In this document: positions 11,213-23,126 of the stretch, in pieces | Numbering within the stretch: position 1 is the first letter of the stretch | How the letters are laid out: each line of letters begins with the position of its first letter | Assembly: GCA_965220855.1 (NCBI GenBank) | Contig: CBDCQY010000001.1 | Location: 2,728,001 to 2,792,000, forward strand | Length of the DNA: 64,000 nt | Direction of reading: 5' to 3' | Source of the DNA: Bin95 sp965220855 | Lineage (GTDB): Bacteria > Pseudomonadota > Alphaproteobacteria > Bin95 | Translations under genes and position numbers: made by a program | The notes under the pieces: model-generated | Seen by the model: the letters and a program-made list of their open reading frames with translations, nothing else | What the model was told of the DNA's origin: nothing | The model's database searches: none

Positions 11213-12130
11213 TCAGATCGGGTCCCAGTTGAAGACGTCGCCGGAGCGCTCGTTGGGCGTGAAGGCCGCCTGGAGCGACGGCATGGCGTGCTCGTGGATG
11301 GCGGCCGGCGTCCAGCCGTCGCTGCGATGCACGGAGCGCACCGGGCGGTTCTGGCTGAACAGGATCTGCTCGTTCATGCGGGTGCCGAAAATCTGCCCCG
11401 TCACGCCGCTCGCCAGATCGGACAGCAGATAGACCACCATCGGCGCGATCTGCGCCGGCACCATCTGCTTGATCTTGGCGAGCCGCGCCTCCTGCTCCGG
11501 CGTGTTGGACGGGATGGTGCCGATCATCCGGGTCCAGGCGAAGGGCGACATGCAGTTGGAGCGCACATTGAAGCGCTGCATGTCGAGCGCGATAGACTTC
11601 GACAGCCCCACAATGCCGAGCTTCGCCGCCGCATAGTTCGCCTGGCCGAAATTGCCGATCAGCCCCGAGGTCGAGGTGAAATGCACCATCGCGCCCGATT
11701 CCTGCGCCCGGAAATGGTCCGCCGCATTGCGCGCCACATTGAACGAGCCCTTGAGATGCACCGAGAGCACCGCATCCCAGTCCGCCTCGGTCATCTTGTG
11801 GAAGATCACATCGCGCAGAATGCCCGCCACATTCACCACGCCGTCGATGCGCCCGAAGGTCTCCACCGCCTGACGCACCATCGCGCCGGCGGCGGCGTAG
11901 TCGGCCACGCTGTCGCCATTGACGACCGCCTCGCCGCCGGCCGCCTCGATCATCTGCACGGTCTCTTGCGCAGGCGTGGCGTCCGCGCCCGCTCCGCCGA
12001 CATCGCCGCCCAGGTCGTTCACCACCACCTGCGCGCCTTCGGCCGCCGCCAGCAGCGCCACCTCGCGCCCGATCCCCCGGCCCGCGCCGGTGACCAATAC
12101 AACCTTGCCTTCCAGAACGCCGTCGGACAT
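11213..12130 (-). CDS. SDR family NAD(P)-dependent oxidoreductase
   Basis: The 305-residue classical short-chain dehydrogenase/reductase has the cofactor motif TGAGRGIG at residues 14-21, NVAG near 100, a Ser in FTSTSG near 153-155, and the YAAAK catalytic pair Tyr166/Lys170. Length and phrasing (NDLGGD, FHKMTEADWDAVL) resemble the SDR units of multifunctional 3-hydroxyacyl-CoA dehydrogenases, so a hydroxyacyl substrate is possible. The ATG at 12130 has an AAGGA ribosome site. It is the last gene of the minus-strand TRAP-GST-VOC cluster, separated from it by a 266-bp inverted-repeat element. Confidence 0.88.
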   Translation of the reverse strand: MSDGVLEGKVVLVTGAGRGIGREVALLAAAEGAQVVVNDLGGDVGGAGADATPAQETVQMIEAAGGEAVVNGDSVADYAAAGAMVRQAVETFGRIDGVVNVAGILRDVIFHKMTEADWDAVLSVHLKGSFNVARNAADHFRAQESGAMVHFTSTSGLIGNFGQANYAAAKLGIVGLSKSIALDMQRFNVRSNCMSPFAWTRMIGTIPSNTPEQEARLAKIKQMVPAQIAPMVVYLLSDLASGVTGQIFGTRMNEQILFSQNRPVRSVHRSDGWTPAAIHEHAMPSLQAAFTPNERSGDVFNWDPI

Positions 12131-12210
12131 ATGCCCCGATCCTTTCCCTGTTTCGTGGCGAGACGCCGGCACTCATAGCCCGGACGGGCGGGCCGGGTCG
12201 AGTCGGCTGA

Positions 12211-12476
12211 GCCCGCATTTCTCACCAAGGCCATGGCCTGCGCGGCGCTGTCGGGCCGGCAGGGCAGGAGAGCGGCGCCGCGCGATGCGGGGACATCGGG
12301 CAAGCCGCTCGACGCACCCTGCCGGCTCGACAGCGCCGCCCTCCGGGTCGCGCCCAGGCGCCCGCCCGCAGCGTTACGGGCCTCGACCGTAGTTCCTGCT
12401 ACGCCCTTCGGCCCGCGCCTTGCGGATCGAACGCCTGGGCGCGACGCAGGCCGTGGCCTTGGTGAGAAAGGCGGGC
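12211..12476. mobile_element. MITE-like element with 32-bp terminal inverted repeats
   Basis: The 12131-12475 gap holds two 32-bp arms, 12211-12242 and 12445-12476. Read as reverse complements they differ at only two positions (core TTTCTCACCAAGGCCAYGGC). A second perfect 14-bp inverted pair lies inside, 12347-12360 with 12433-12446. The element spans 266 bp and codes for no convincing protein. The right arm ends on the last base of the VOC gene's stop codon. No target-site duplication is obvious, and no copy was seen elsewhere in the window. A non-autonomous transposable element is the best reading; a large RNA hairpin between two co-oriented genes is the alternative. Confidence 0.65.
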
Positions 12477-12943
12477 TAGGGATTCTGGTCCCAGTTGGGG
12501 TCGTCGCTCGGCGACAAGGGCGTCTCGGTGACCAGCAGGCCCTTGCCGGGGACATAGTTGACCTCGAGGCGGATGCCGTCCGGATCCTCGAAGACGAAAT
12601 AGTAGTAGCCGGGCGCGAAATCGCCTTCCAGCGGGCCGCGGTCGATCCGCCCGCCGAGCTCGCGCACCTTCGCCGCCGCCTTGTCCACATCCTCGCGCGA
12701 GCGCGCCCGGAAGCAGAGATGATGCAGCCCCACCCGGTTCTGCTGGAAGCGCTCGCCCTCATATTCGGGCGAGGGGCGCTGGATGCCGAGCGCGGTGCGC
12801 CCGCCCACGTGATAGACGAAATTGTTGCCGTCATAGACCTTCTTGAGCCCGAGGAACGGCAGGAGGCCGCAATAGAAGCGGCGCGCCTCCTCGAAGCGGC
12901 TCACGGTCAGGATGACATGCGCCATGCCGTTGATTTCGATCAT
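12476..12943 (-). CDS. VOC family protein (glyoxalase/bleomycin-resistance fold)
   Basis: This 155-residue single-module vicinal-oxygen-chelate protein starts with NGMAHVILTVSRFEEARRFY, where the His is a likely metal ligand. It continues with GLHHLCFRARSREDVDK and ends with YFVFEDPDGIRLEVNYVPG, where the Glu is the last metal ligand. Such enzymes isomerise, cleave or add thiols at metal-bound substrates. The ATG at 12943 has a CGGAGG site and overlaps the stop of the upstream glutathione transferase (ATGA), so the two are probably co-translated. A glutathione-dependent partnership is inferred. The stop codon abuts the inverted-repeat element. Confidence 0.85.
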   Translation of the reverse strand: MIEINGMAHVILTVSRFEEARRFYCGLLPFLGLKKVYDGNNFVYHVGGRTALGIQRPSPEYEGERFQQNRVGLHHLCFRARSREDVDKAAAKVRELGGRIDRGPLEGDFAPGYYYFVFEDPDGIRLEVNYVPGKGLLVTETPLSPSDDPNWDQNP

Positions 12944-13641
12944 CGTGCGCCTCCGGGTTCGGCCTGGGCGAGAAGATGCTTGCGGGCCTCGGCGTCCCAC
13001 TGGCCGGTCGGCCGGCCGAATTCGCGCCCGACCTCATAGCCGCGCCGGAGCGCCGGGCGCTGCTGCAACGCCTTGTACCAGCGCTTCACATTGGGGAAGC
13101 GGTCGAGATCGACCTCCTGGCGCTTGTAGGTGATGATCCAGGGCCAGCAGGCCATGTCGGCGATGGAATAGTCGCCGGCGATGAATTCGCGCCCCTCCAG
13201 CCGCCGGTCGAGCACGCCGTAGAGGCGCAGCATCTCGTTGGTGTAGCGCTCCACGGCGTAGGGCAGCGTCTCCGGCGCGTAGAAGCGGAAATGGCCCGAC
13301 TGGCCGAGCATCGGGCCGAGGCCGCCCATCTGCCACATCAGCCACTCGACAACCTCCTTGCGCCCGCGCAGATCCGCCGGCAGGAAGCGCCCGGTCTTCT
13401 CCGCCAGATAGAGCAGGATGGCCCCGCTCTCGAACACCGAAAGCGGCGCGCCGCCGTCGGGCGGGTCATGGTCCACGATGGCGGGCATGCGGTTGTTCGG
13501 GCTGATCGCCAGGAATTCCGGCTCGAACTGCGCCCCGCGGCCGATATTGACCGGCAGGACGCGATAGTCGAGCGCCATTTCCTCCAGCGCGATGGAGATC
13601 TTCCAGCCGTTCGGCGTGGGCCAGTAATAGGCGTCGATCAT
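12940..13641 (-). CDS. Glutathione S-transferase family protein (Nu/YfcG-like)
   Basis: The 233-residue protein has a thioredoxin-fold N-terminus starting MIDAYYWPTPNGWKISIALEEM, where the Thr/Asn pair matches the active-site region of Nu-class (YfcG/YghU/Ure2-like) enzymes. The glutathione-binding ISPNNRMPAIVDHD segment and an ESGAILLYLAEKTG motif follow. The C-terminal half is helical with the usual FIAGDYSIADMACWPWI capping motif. It acts in the cytoplasm in thiol-dependent detoxification or disulfide-bond reduction. It lies 24 bp downstream of the large TRAP permease and overlaps the VOC gene by 4 bp. Confidence 0.9.
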   Translation of the reverse strand: MIDAYYWPTPNGWKISIALEEMALDYRVLPVNIGRGAQFEPEFLAISPNNRMPAIVDHDPPDGGAPLSVFESGAILLYLAEKTGRFLPADLRGRKEVVEWLMWQMGGLGPMLGQSGHFRFYAPETLPYAVERYTNEMLRLYGVLDRRLEGREFIAGDYSIADMACWPWIITYKRQEVDLDRFPNVKRWYKALQQRPALRRGYEVGREFGRPTGQWDAEARKHLLAQAEPGGAR

Positions 13642-13665
13642 CGGTGCGGGTCTCCTCGGGCGGTG

Positions 13666-16317
<2,652 letters not shown>

Positions 16318-16333
16318 GGATGCGCGCCCGTCG

Positions 16334-17311
16334 TCAGCCGCCGGTCGGGGCGGCGGCGGCGTCCGCCGGCTCCGGCTCGCGCATGTCGGCCATGGCGTCC
16401 AGGAAGGCGGCGGCGAACTGGATCAGCATGGAGATCGCGAACACGCCCAGAAAGCCCGCCATGAAATATTTGACATAGAGGCCGAAGCCCGCCTGCGTGA
16501 CCTCGAAGACCAGCAACGGGCCGTTGATGACATTAGACTTGCCGCCCATGCCGATGGCGAGGATGACCCAGCAGAGCGTCATGCCGAGCAGCACCGCGCC
16601 GATGGCGTTGACCCTGCCCTTCGCGCGCCGGCCGAAGGCGGAATAGAACACATCCACCCGCACATGGCCGTCTTCCAGCAGGGTGTGCGCGCTCGCGAAC
16701 AGGAACAGCGCGCCATACCAGAAGCGCACCAGATCGGCCATGAAGGCCTGCTCGTAGGAGAAGACGAAGCGCGCGATGACGATCACCAGCTCCGCCGCCA
16801 CCACCAGCAGCGCCAGCCAGTGGAAGCCGAGCGTGCGCGTGACCGTGGCCAGCAGAAAGCCCGCCGCGACCAGCGGCCAGTGCAGCCAGGCGCCGCGCAG
16901 GGTGGATTTGCCGAGCGCGGCGGCGAGCTCGGGCCCGACCGCGCCCTCCAGAAGCCCCTCGACCCGCAGGAAGGAGACCGCTGCGTCGGCGAGCCCCACC
17001 AGCAGCACCGCCCAGAAAGCGCCCCGGATGAGCCAGGCGTTGAGCGCCGAAATGCGCCGGGCGTCGGCGCGCAGGCCGGTGGCGCGGCTCCGGAACGCAT
17101 GGAGGCAGGCGGCCGCCAGCCCGAGCGCGTAAAGGCCCGCCTGCGTCCAGGCCTCGGGCGGGGCGTCGGGCCCGAGCGCCGCGCGCGCGCCCGGCCAGCC
17201 GCGCCAGAGCGTCAGATAGTTGTCGATCAGGAACGCGCCCAGCACCGCCAGCATCGACCAGCAGAAGGCGCGGGCCAGCGGCGCGGGCGGGCCGGCCGGT
17301 TCAGCCGTCAT
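16334..17311 (-). CDS. TRAP transporter small permease, N-terminally extended
   Basis: The 325-residue membrane protein is long for a DctQ subunit (normally about 160-200). The C-terminal half carries the DctQ core: LVRFWYGALFLFASAHTLLE, then GHVRVDVFYS, and four hydrophobic segments. The N-terminal half adds about three more membrane helices (near residues 13-33, 58-75 and 95-118), as in the TakQ-like subfamily. It pairs with the large permease 16 bp downstream and the binding protein upstream. A cytoplasmic or periplasmic role for the extra helices is unknown. Confidence 0.85.
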   Translation of the reverse strand: MTAEPAGPPAPLARAFCWSMLAVLGAFLIDNYLTLWRGWPGARAALGPDAPPEAWTQAGLYALGLAAACLHAFRSRATGLRADARRISALNAWLIRGAFWAVLLVGLADAAVSFLRVEGLLEGAVGPELAAALGKSTLRGAWLHWPLVAAGFLLATVTRTLGFHWLALLVVAAELVIVIARFVFSYEQAFMADLVRFWYGALFLFASAHTLLEDGHVRVDVFYSAFGRRAKGRVNAIGAVLLGMTLCWVILAIGMGGKSNVINGPLLVFEVTQAGFGLYVKYFMAGFLGVFAISMLIQFAAAFLDAMADMREPEPADAAAAPTGG

Positions 17312-17403
17312 GCAAGCGCTTCCCCGTCACGGGGCGCGGACGGGCGGCGGCCGGCGCGCCGCCCATGCTCGCGACCCGGCTCCACCGGCTGGCGGAGCGG
17401 CTG

Positions 17404-18495
17404 CTAGAGGCCCAGCACCCGGTTGCGCTGGGCGACGAAGGCCATGTCCGACAGGCCGGACCAGCGCCCGATATCGTCGCGCGCGGCGGCGAAGCCGTCA
17501 TGGACCTTCGCGGCGAGCGCGCTGTGGGCGCGCGTCTCCTCGAAGACCTCGGCCGCCGCCTCGCCGAAGCTGTCGAACACATCGTCGTTGAACTCGCGCA
17601 GCTCCACGCCATGCTCGTTGATCAGCCGGGTGAGATAGGCGCCGTTATAGGCGTTGGTCTCCGCCGTCTGGCGCGCGTTCTCCTCGTTGCAGGCGGCTTC
17701 GATGATCGCCCGGTCGGTGGCCGAGAGGCCGGTCCAGAACGACTTGTTCATGCCGAAGGCCACCTGCGTCCCCGGTTCGTGCATCCCCGGATAGTAGTAA
17801 TATTTCGCGGCCTCGTAGAACTTCATGAAGTAGTCGTTATAGGGGCCGACCCACTCCGTGGCTTCCACCGCGCCGGAAACCAGGTTCTCGTAGATCTGGC
17901 CGCCCGGCAGCGACACCGGCGAGGCGCCGAGCTTCGCCATGACATCGCCGCCGAGGCCCGGAATGCGCATCTTCAGACCCTTCAGGTCGTCGGCGCTCTC
18001 GATCTCCCGGTTGAACCAGCCGCCCATCTGCACGCCGGTATTGCCGCAGGCCAGATTCTTCAGGCCGAAGCCGTCGGCCACCTCGTCCCAGAGCTCCTGG
18101 CCGCCGGCATATTTGATCCAGGCGTCCACCTCCGTGTAGGTCAGGCCGAAGGGCACCGAGGCGAAATAGGCCCAGGCCGGGTGCTTGCCCTTCCAGTAAT
18201 AGTCGCCGGCGACATAGGCCTGCGCATTGCCGGAGGCCACCTCGTCGAAGGAGTCGAAGGCGCCGACCCGCTCCCCGGCTGCGAAATATTGCACATCGAA
18301 GCGGCCTTCGGTCAGCTCCGCGATGCGCGCCGCCAGCCTCTGGGCCGAGATGCCGAGGCCCGGAAAGTCGCGCGGCCAGGCGGAGACGATGACGAACTCG
18401 GTCGTCCCCTGCGCGATGGCGGGCGTGGCGAGCGCGGCGGCCGCGCCGCCGGCGGCGGCGACGGCGCCGGATTTCAGAAATGAGCGACGATCCAT
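17404..18495 (-). CDS. TRAP transporter substrate-binding protein, DctP/TakP type, Tat-exported
   Basis: The 363-residue precursor begins MDRRSFLKSG followed by an Ala-rich hydrophobic stretch ending ATPAIAQG, a classic Tat signal. The mature part has VIVSAWPRDFPGLG at its front, GGWFNREIESADDLKGLKMR in the hinge region, where the Arg binds substrate carboxylate in this family, and GAVEATEWVGPYNDY. These phrases match the TakP branch, whose known member binds 2-oxo acids, so a keto acid or related monocarboxylate is the best guess. ATG 18495 was preferred to the ATG at 18504 because it starts directly at the twin-Arg motif. Confidence 0.9.
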   Translation of the reverse strand: MDRRSFLKSGAVAAAGGAAAALATPAIAQGTTEFVIVSAWPRDFPGLGISAQRLAARIAELTEGRFDVQYFAAGERVGAFDSFDEVASGNAQAYVAGDYYWKGKHPAWAYFASVPFGLTYTEVDAWIKYAGGQELWDEVADGFGLKNLACGNTGVQMGGWFNREIESADDLKGLKMRIPGLGGDVMAKLGASPVSLPGGQIYENLVSGAVEATEWVGPYNDYFMKFYEAAKYYYYPGMHEPGTQVAFGMNKSFWTGLSATDRAIIEAACNEENARQTAETNAYNGAYLTRLINEHGVELREFNDDVFDSFGEAAAEVFEETRAHSALAAKVHDGFAAARDDIGRWSGLSDMAFVAQRNRVLGL

Positions 18496-18637
18496 GGGTG
18501 CTTCCATCCTCTTGTGCTCGGGTTGCATCCGCGCGTCCGGGCCGGCGGGGCGCGCTTGCGCCCGGCCGGCCGAACGGCCTGTTTCCGTTGCATAGATAGC
18601 GCATGGCCGCGCCCGGCGGAAGCGGCGAATCGGCCGC

Positions 18638-19339
18638 TCAGCCGTCCGGGTCGAGCGCGTAGCCGCCGCTGCGCACGGTGCGGATCGCGTTCGGCTCGCC
18701 CTCGCCGTTCAGCGCCTTGCGCAGCCGGCGGATATGCACATCCACCGTGCGCTCCTCGACATAGACGTCGCGCCCCCAGACGGCGTCCAGCAGCTGGCTG
18801 CGGGTGAACACCCGCGTCGGGCGCTCGATGAAGGTGCGCAGCAGGCGGAACTCCTTGGGGCCGAGACGCACCGGGCGCCCGTTGCGCGAGACGCGGTGGC
18901 GGGCGAGATCGACGACGATGCCGCGATGGGAGAGCGTCTCCTCCACCAGGGCCGGCTGCGCGCGGCGCAGCACCGCCCGGAGGCGCAACAGCAACTCCGC
19001 CGGCGAGAAGGGCTTGACGATATAGTCGTCCGCGCCGGCGTCCAGGCCGCGAATGCGGTCGGCCTCCTCGCCGCGCGCGGTCAGCACGACGATCGGCAGG
19101 CGGCGGGTCTCGGAGCGGGCGCGCAGGCGGCGGCAGATCTCGACGCCGGAGAGGCCGGGCAGCATCCAGTCGAGCAGCACCGCGTCCGGCGCGCCCAGCT
19201 CCACCTGCTCGATCGCCGCCTCGCCGTCGGTCGCCACCGACACCAGATAGCCGGCCTTCTCCAGATTGTAGCGCAGCAGTTCGACGATCGGCGCCTCGTC
19301 CTCCACCACCAGGACATGCGCGCGGTCCGCGCCCGTCAT
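18638..19339 (-). CDS. phoB: Phosphate regulon response regulator PhoB
   Basis: This 233-residue OmpR-type regulator has a receiver domain (phospho-acceptor Asp57 in LLDWMLPG, conserved Lys in YIVKPFSP) and a C-terminal winged helix with RLGPKEFRLLRTFIERP and ERTVDVHIRRLRKAL. It activates Pho-box promoters when phosphate is scarce. It overlaps phoU by 4 bp at the distal end of the pst operon, so it would be amplified by its own activation. Downstream are 142 bp before the TRAP gene with GC-rich dyads but no clear terminator. Confidence 0.97.
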   Translation of the reverse strand: MTGADRAHVLVVEDEAPIVELLRYNLEKAGYLVSVATDGEAAIEQVELGAPDAVLLDWMLPGLSGVEICRRLRARSETRRLPIVVLTARGEEADRIRGLDAGADDYIVKPFSPAELLLRLRAVLRRAQPALVEETLSHRGIVVDLARHRVSRNGRPVRLGPKEFRLLRTFIERPTRVFTRSQLLDAVWGRDVYVEERTVDVHIRRLRKALNGEGEPNAIRTVRSGGYALDPDG

Positions 19340-20052
19340 TCCGGCGTCTCCGGCACCAGGCTGTTGGTGCGGTCGTCCGTCTTGCGGTCCTCCGGGCGGG
19401 TGCCGAGCACCGCATAGCTGATCTGTTCGGCGATATTGGTGGTGTGGTCGCCGACCCGTTCGAGGTTCTTGGCCACGAACAGCAAATGGGTGCAGGGGCC
19501 GATATTGCGCGGGTCTTCCATCATGTAGGTCAGCAATTCGCGAAACAGGCTGGCGTAATGCTGATCGACCTCGGCGTCGCGATTGCGCACATCCTCCGCC
19601 GCCTCCGCGTCGCGCGAGGCCCAGGCGTCCAGCACCTGCTTGATCATCGTCTGCACGACATGCGCCATGGAGGCGATCGATACGGTGGTCGGCAGTTGCG
19701 GGAAGCGGCTGACTACCAGGCTCCGCCGGGCGATATTCCGGGCCAGATCGCCGATGCGCTCCAGGTCGGAGGAGATCTTGATGGCGGCGAACACCGTCCT
19801 GAGGTCCGCCGCCACCGGCTGGCGCAGCGCCACCATGCGCACGCTCATCTCGTCGATCTCCCGGTCGAGGGCATCGACCTCCCCGTCGCGGTCGGCGACC
19901 TGCCGGGCAAGCGCGGCGTTGTTGCGGCAGAGCGCCTCGACGGCGCCCGCCAGCTGCGCCTCCGCCAGCCCGCCCATCTCGGTCAGCCGCGTGTTCAACT
20001 GGCGCAGCTCGTCGTCGAACGCCTTGGAGATATGTTCGGCGCGGTCGGTCAT
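19336..20052 (-). CDS. phoU: Phosphate signalling complex protein PhoU
   Basis: The 238-residue all-helical protein shows two PhoU half-repeats, with ALRQPVAADLRTVFAAIKI in the first and GPCTHLLFVAKNLERVGDHT in the second. The latter contains the metal-cluster motif E/DxxxD. PhoU links the PstSCAB transporter to PhoR and damps the Pho response at high phosphate. It sits between pstB (22-bp gap) and phoB (ATGA overlap), the usual order. Nothing in length or motifs is unusual. Confidence 0.97.
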   Translation of the reverse strand: MTDRAEHISKAFDDELRQLNTRLTEMGGLAEAQLAGAVEALCRNNAALARQVADRDGEVDALDREIDEMSVRMVALRQPVAADLRTVFAAIKISSDLERIGDLARNIARRSLVVSRFPQLPTTVSIASMAHVVQTMIKQVLDAWASRDAEAAEDVRNRDAEVDQHYASLFRELLTYMMEDPRNIGPCTHLLFVAKNLERVGDHTTNIAEQISYAVLGTRPEDRKTDDRTNSLVPETPE

Positions 20053-20074
20053 GGCGCTCGGTCTCCCTCGCCCG

Positions 20075-20854
20075 TCAGCCGATGCGCCCGGAAATATAGG
20101 CCTCGGTGCGCGGATCGGCCGGTTTGGTGAACAGCGTGTCGGTGTCGCCGACCTCCACCAGATTGCCCAGATGGAAGAAGGCCGTGCGCTGCGAAACGCG
20201 CGCCGCCTGCTGCATGGAGTGGGTGACGATCACGATGGTGAAATTCTGCTTCAGCTCGTCGATCAGCGCCTCGATGCGCGCCGTCGCGATGGGGTCGAGG
20301 GCCGAGCAGGGCTCGTCCATGAGGATGACCTCCGGGCGCACGGCGATGGCGCGCGCGATGCAGAGCCGCTGCTGCTGCCCGCCGGAAAGGCCGGTGGCGG
20401 GCGCGCCCAGCCGGTCCTTCACCTCGTCCAGCAGGCCGGCCCGCTCCAGGCTCGAGGCGACGATCTCGTCCATCTCGGCCCGGCTGCGGGCGAGGCCGTG
20501 AATCTTCGGGCCATAGGCCACATTGTCGTAGATCGACTTCGGGAAGGGGTTGGGTTTCTGGAACACCATGCCGATGCGCGCGCGCAGATAGACCACATCG
20601 ACCGCAGGATCGTAGATATCCTCGCCGTCGAGCCGGATATCGCCCGTCACCCGGCAGATGTCGATCAGGTCGTTCATGCGGTTGAGGCAGCGCAGGAAGG
20701 TCGATTTGCCGCACCCCGACGGGCCGATCAGCGCCGTCACCTGGTTCTCGCCGATGTCGAGATCGACCCGGCTCAGCGCCTGCGCGTCGCTGTAGAAAAC
20801 ATCGACGCCGCGCGCGCTCAGCTTCGGTTCGTTGTTGCTCCGGGGGGTATTCAA
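20075..20854 (-). CDS. pstB: Phosphate ABC transporter ATP-binding protein PstB
   Basis: This 259-residue ABC ATPase has Walker A IGPSGCGKST near residue 43-52, the Pst-typical MVFQKPNPFPKSIYDN Q-loop, the signature LSGGQQQRLCIARAIA, Walker B VILMDEPCSALDP and the switch His in VTHSM. It powers high-affinity phosphate import through PstCA. No ATG exists near the front of the conserved part. A TTG at 20854, about 10 nt after the GGAG that overlaps the pstA stop, is the most likely start. Confidence 0.96.
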   Translation of the reverse strand: MNTPRSNNEPKLSARGVDVFYSDAQALSRVDLDIGENQVTALIGPSGCGKSTFLRCLNRMNDLIDICRVTGDIRLDGEDIYDPAVDVVYLRARIGMVFQKPNPFPKSIYDNVAYGPKIHGLARSRAEMDEIVASSLERAGLLDEVKDRLGAPATGLSGGQQQRLCIARAIAVRPEVILMDEPCSALDPIATARIEALIDELKQNFTIVIVTHSMQQAARVSQRTAFFHLGNLVEVGDTDTLFTKPADPRTEAYISGRIG

Positions 20855-20868
20855 CGCTGTCGTCGCTC

Positions 20869-22141
20869 CTACCAGCGGCGCTCGAAGCGGCGGCGCAGCA
20901 GCACGGCCGCCAGGTTCATGACGATCAGGAACGCCAGCAGCACCAGAATGGCGGCGGCGGTCTTCTCGGCAAAGGCGCGCTCCGGGCTGTCGGCCCAGAT
21001 ATAGATCTGCACCGGAAGCGCGGAAGCCGGATCGAGCAGGCCCTGGGGCACATCGACGATGAAGGCCACCATGCCGATCATGATCAGCGGGGCCGTCTCG
21101 CCCAGCGCCTGCGCCATGCCGATGATCGTGCCGGTCATCACGCCCGGCATGGCGAGCGGCAGGGTGTGGTGCAGCATGGCCTGCATCCGGCTGGCGCCGA
21201 GGCCGATGGCGGCCTCGCGGATCGAGGGCGGCACGGCGCGCAGCGAGGCGCGCGTGGCGATGATGACCGTCGGCAGCGTCATCAGCGCCAGCACCATGCC
21301 GCCCACCAGCGGGGCCGAGCGCGTCAGCCCCATGAAGCCGAGGAAGATCGCGAGCCCCAGCAGCCCGAAGACGATGGAGGGCACGGCAGCCAGATTGTTG
21401 ATGTTGATCTCGACCAGGTCGGTCCAGCGGTTGCGGGGCGCGAACTCCTCCAGATAGATCGCCGTCATCACGCCGAGCGGGAAGCTCAGCACCAGGCAGG
21501 TGGCGAGCGCGAAGAAGGAGCCGGCGATCGCGCCCAGAATGCCGGCCAGCTCCGGCTCGCGGCTGTCGCCGTTGGAGAAGAAGCGCCAGTTGAAGGCGGT
21601 GCGCAGGCGCCCCTCGGCCTCCAGCCGGTCGAGCCAGGCGAGCTGCTTGTCGGAGAAGCGCCCCGAGTCGCGCCGGGCGGCGCCCTTGACCAGCATGTCC
21701 ACCTCGTCGTCGGCCGGCGCCCACACGCGCCGCTCGGAGCCGATCAGGCCGGGGTCCGCCAGCACCAGTTGGCGCAGCTCGAAGCCGGCCCCGACGCTCA
21801 CCAGCTTCATCAGCTGGCGCCGGTCGCGCCGCTTGCCGACCGCCTCGGGGAAGATCTCGGCCAGCGCGCCGCGCACCAGCGCCCGGTAGTTGGCGGTCGA
21901 GAGCGCGGCCGGATCGCGCGCGCCGGTCGGATCGATGACGGCCTCGTCGAAGGTCACGTCGAGCGCGATCTCGGTCTGCTGGAAGGCGCCCGCGCCCTTG
22001 ATGGCGATGGCCCCGATCAGCAGCAGCAGGAAGGCCAGCGCGACGCCGATGGCGGCCACGCCATAAAGGCGGAAGCGCGCCTCCGCGCGCCGCCGGCGCG
22101 GCAGCGAGGCCAGGATGGCCCCGGTCGGGCTTCGCGCGGCG

Positions 22142-22149
<8 letters not shown>
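20869..22149 (-). CDS. pstA: Phosphate ABC transporter permease PstA
   Basis: The 426-residue inner-membrane permease has an N-terminal helix and then about 140 residues of periplasmic DUF3333-like sequence (ALSTANYRALVRGALAEIFP), a feature of proteobacterial PstA proteins. The MetI-type permease domain follows with AVPPSIREAAIGLGASRMQA as the EAA loop that contacts PstB. It forms the phosphate channel with PstC. It overlaps pstC by 8 bp and ends 14 bp before the TTG start of pstB. Confidence 0.95.
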
Positions 22150-23113
<964 letters not shown>

Positions 23114-23126
23114 CGCCGGCTCCCCC

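Noticed and set aside
12233..12480. Open plus-strand frame within the inverted-repeat element
   Set aside because: It is Arg/Ala-rich without domain features, and is explained by GC-rich composition of the element.
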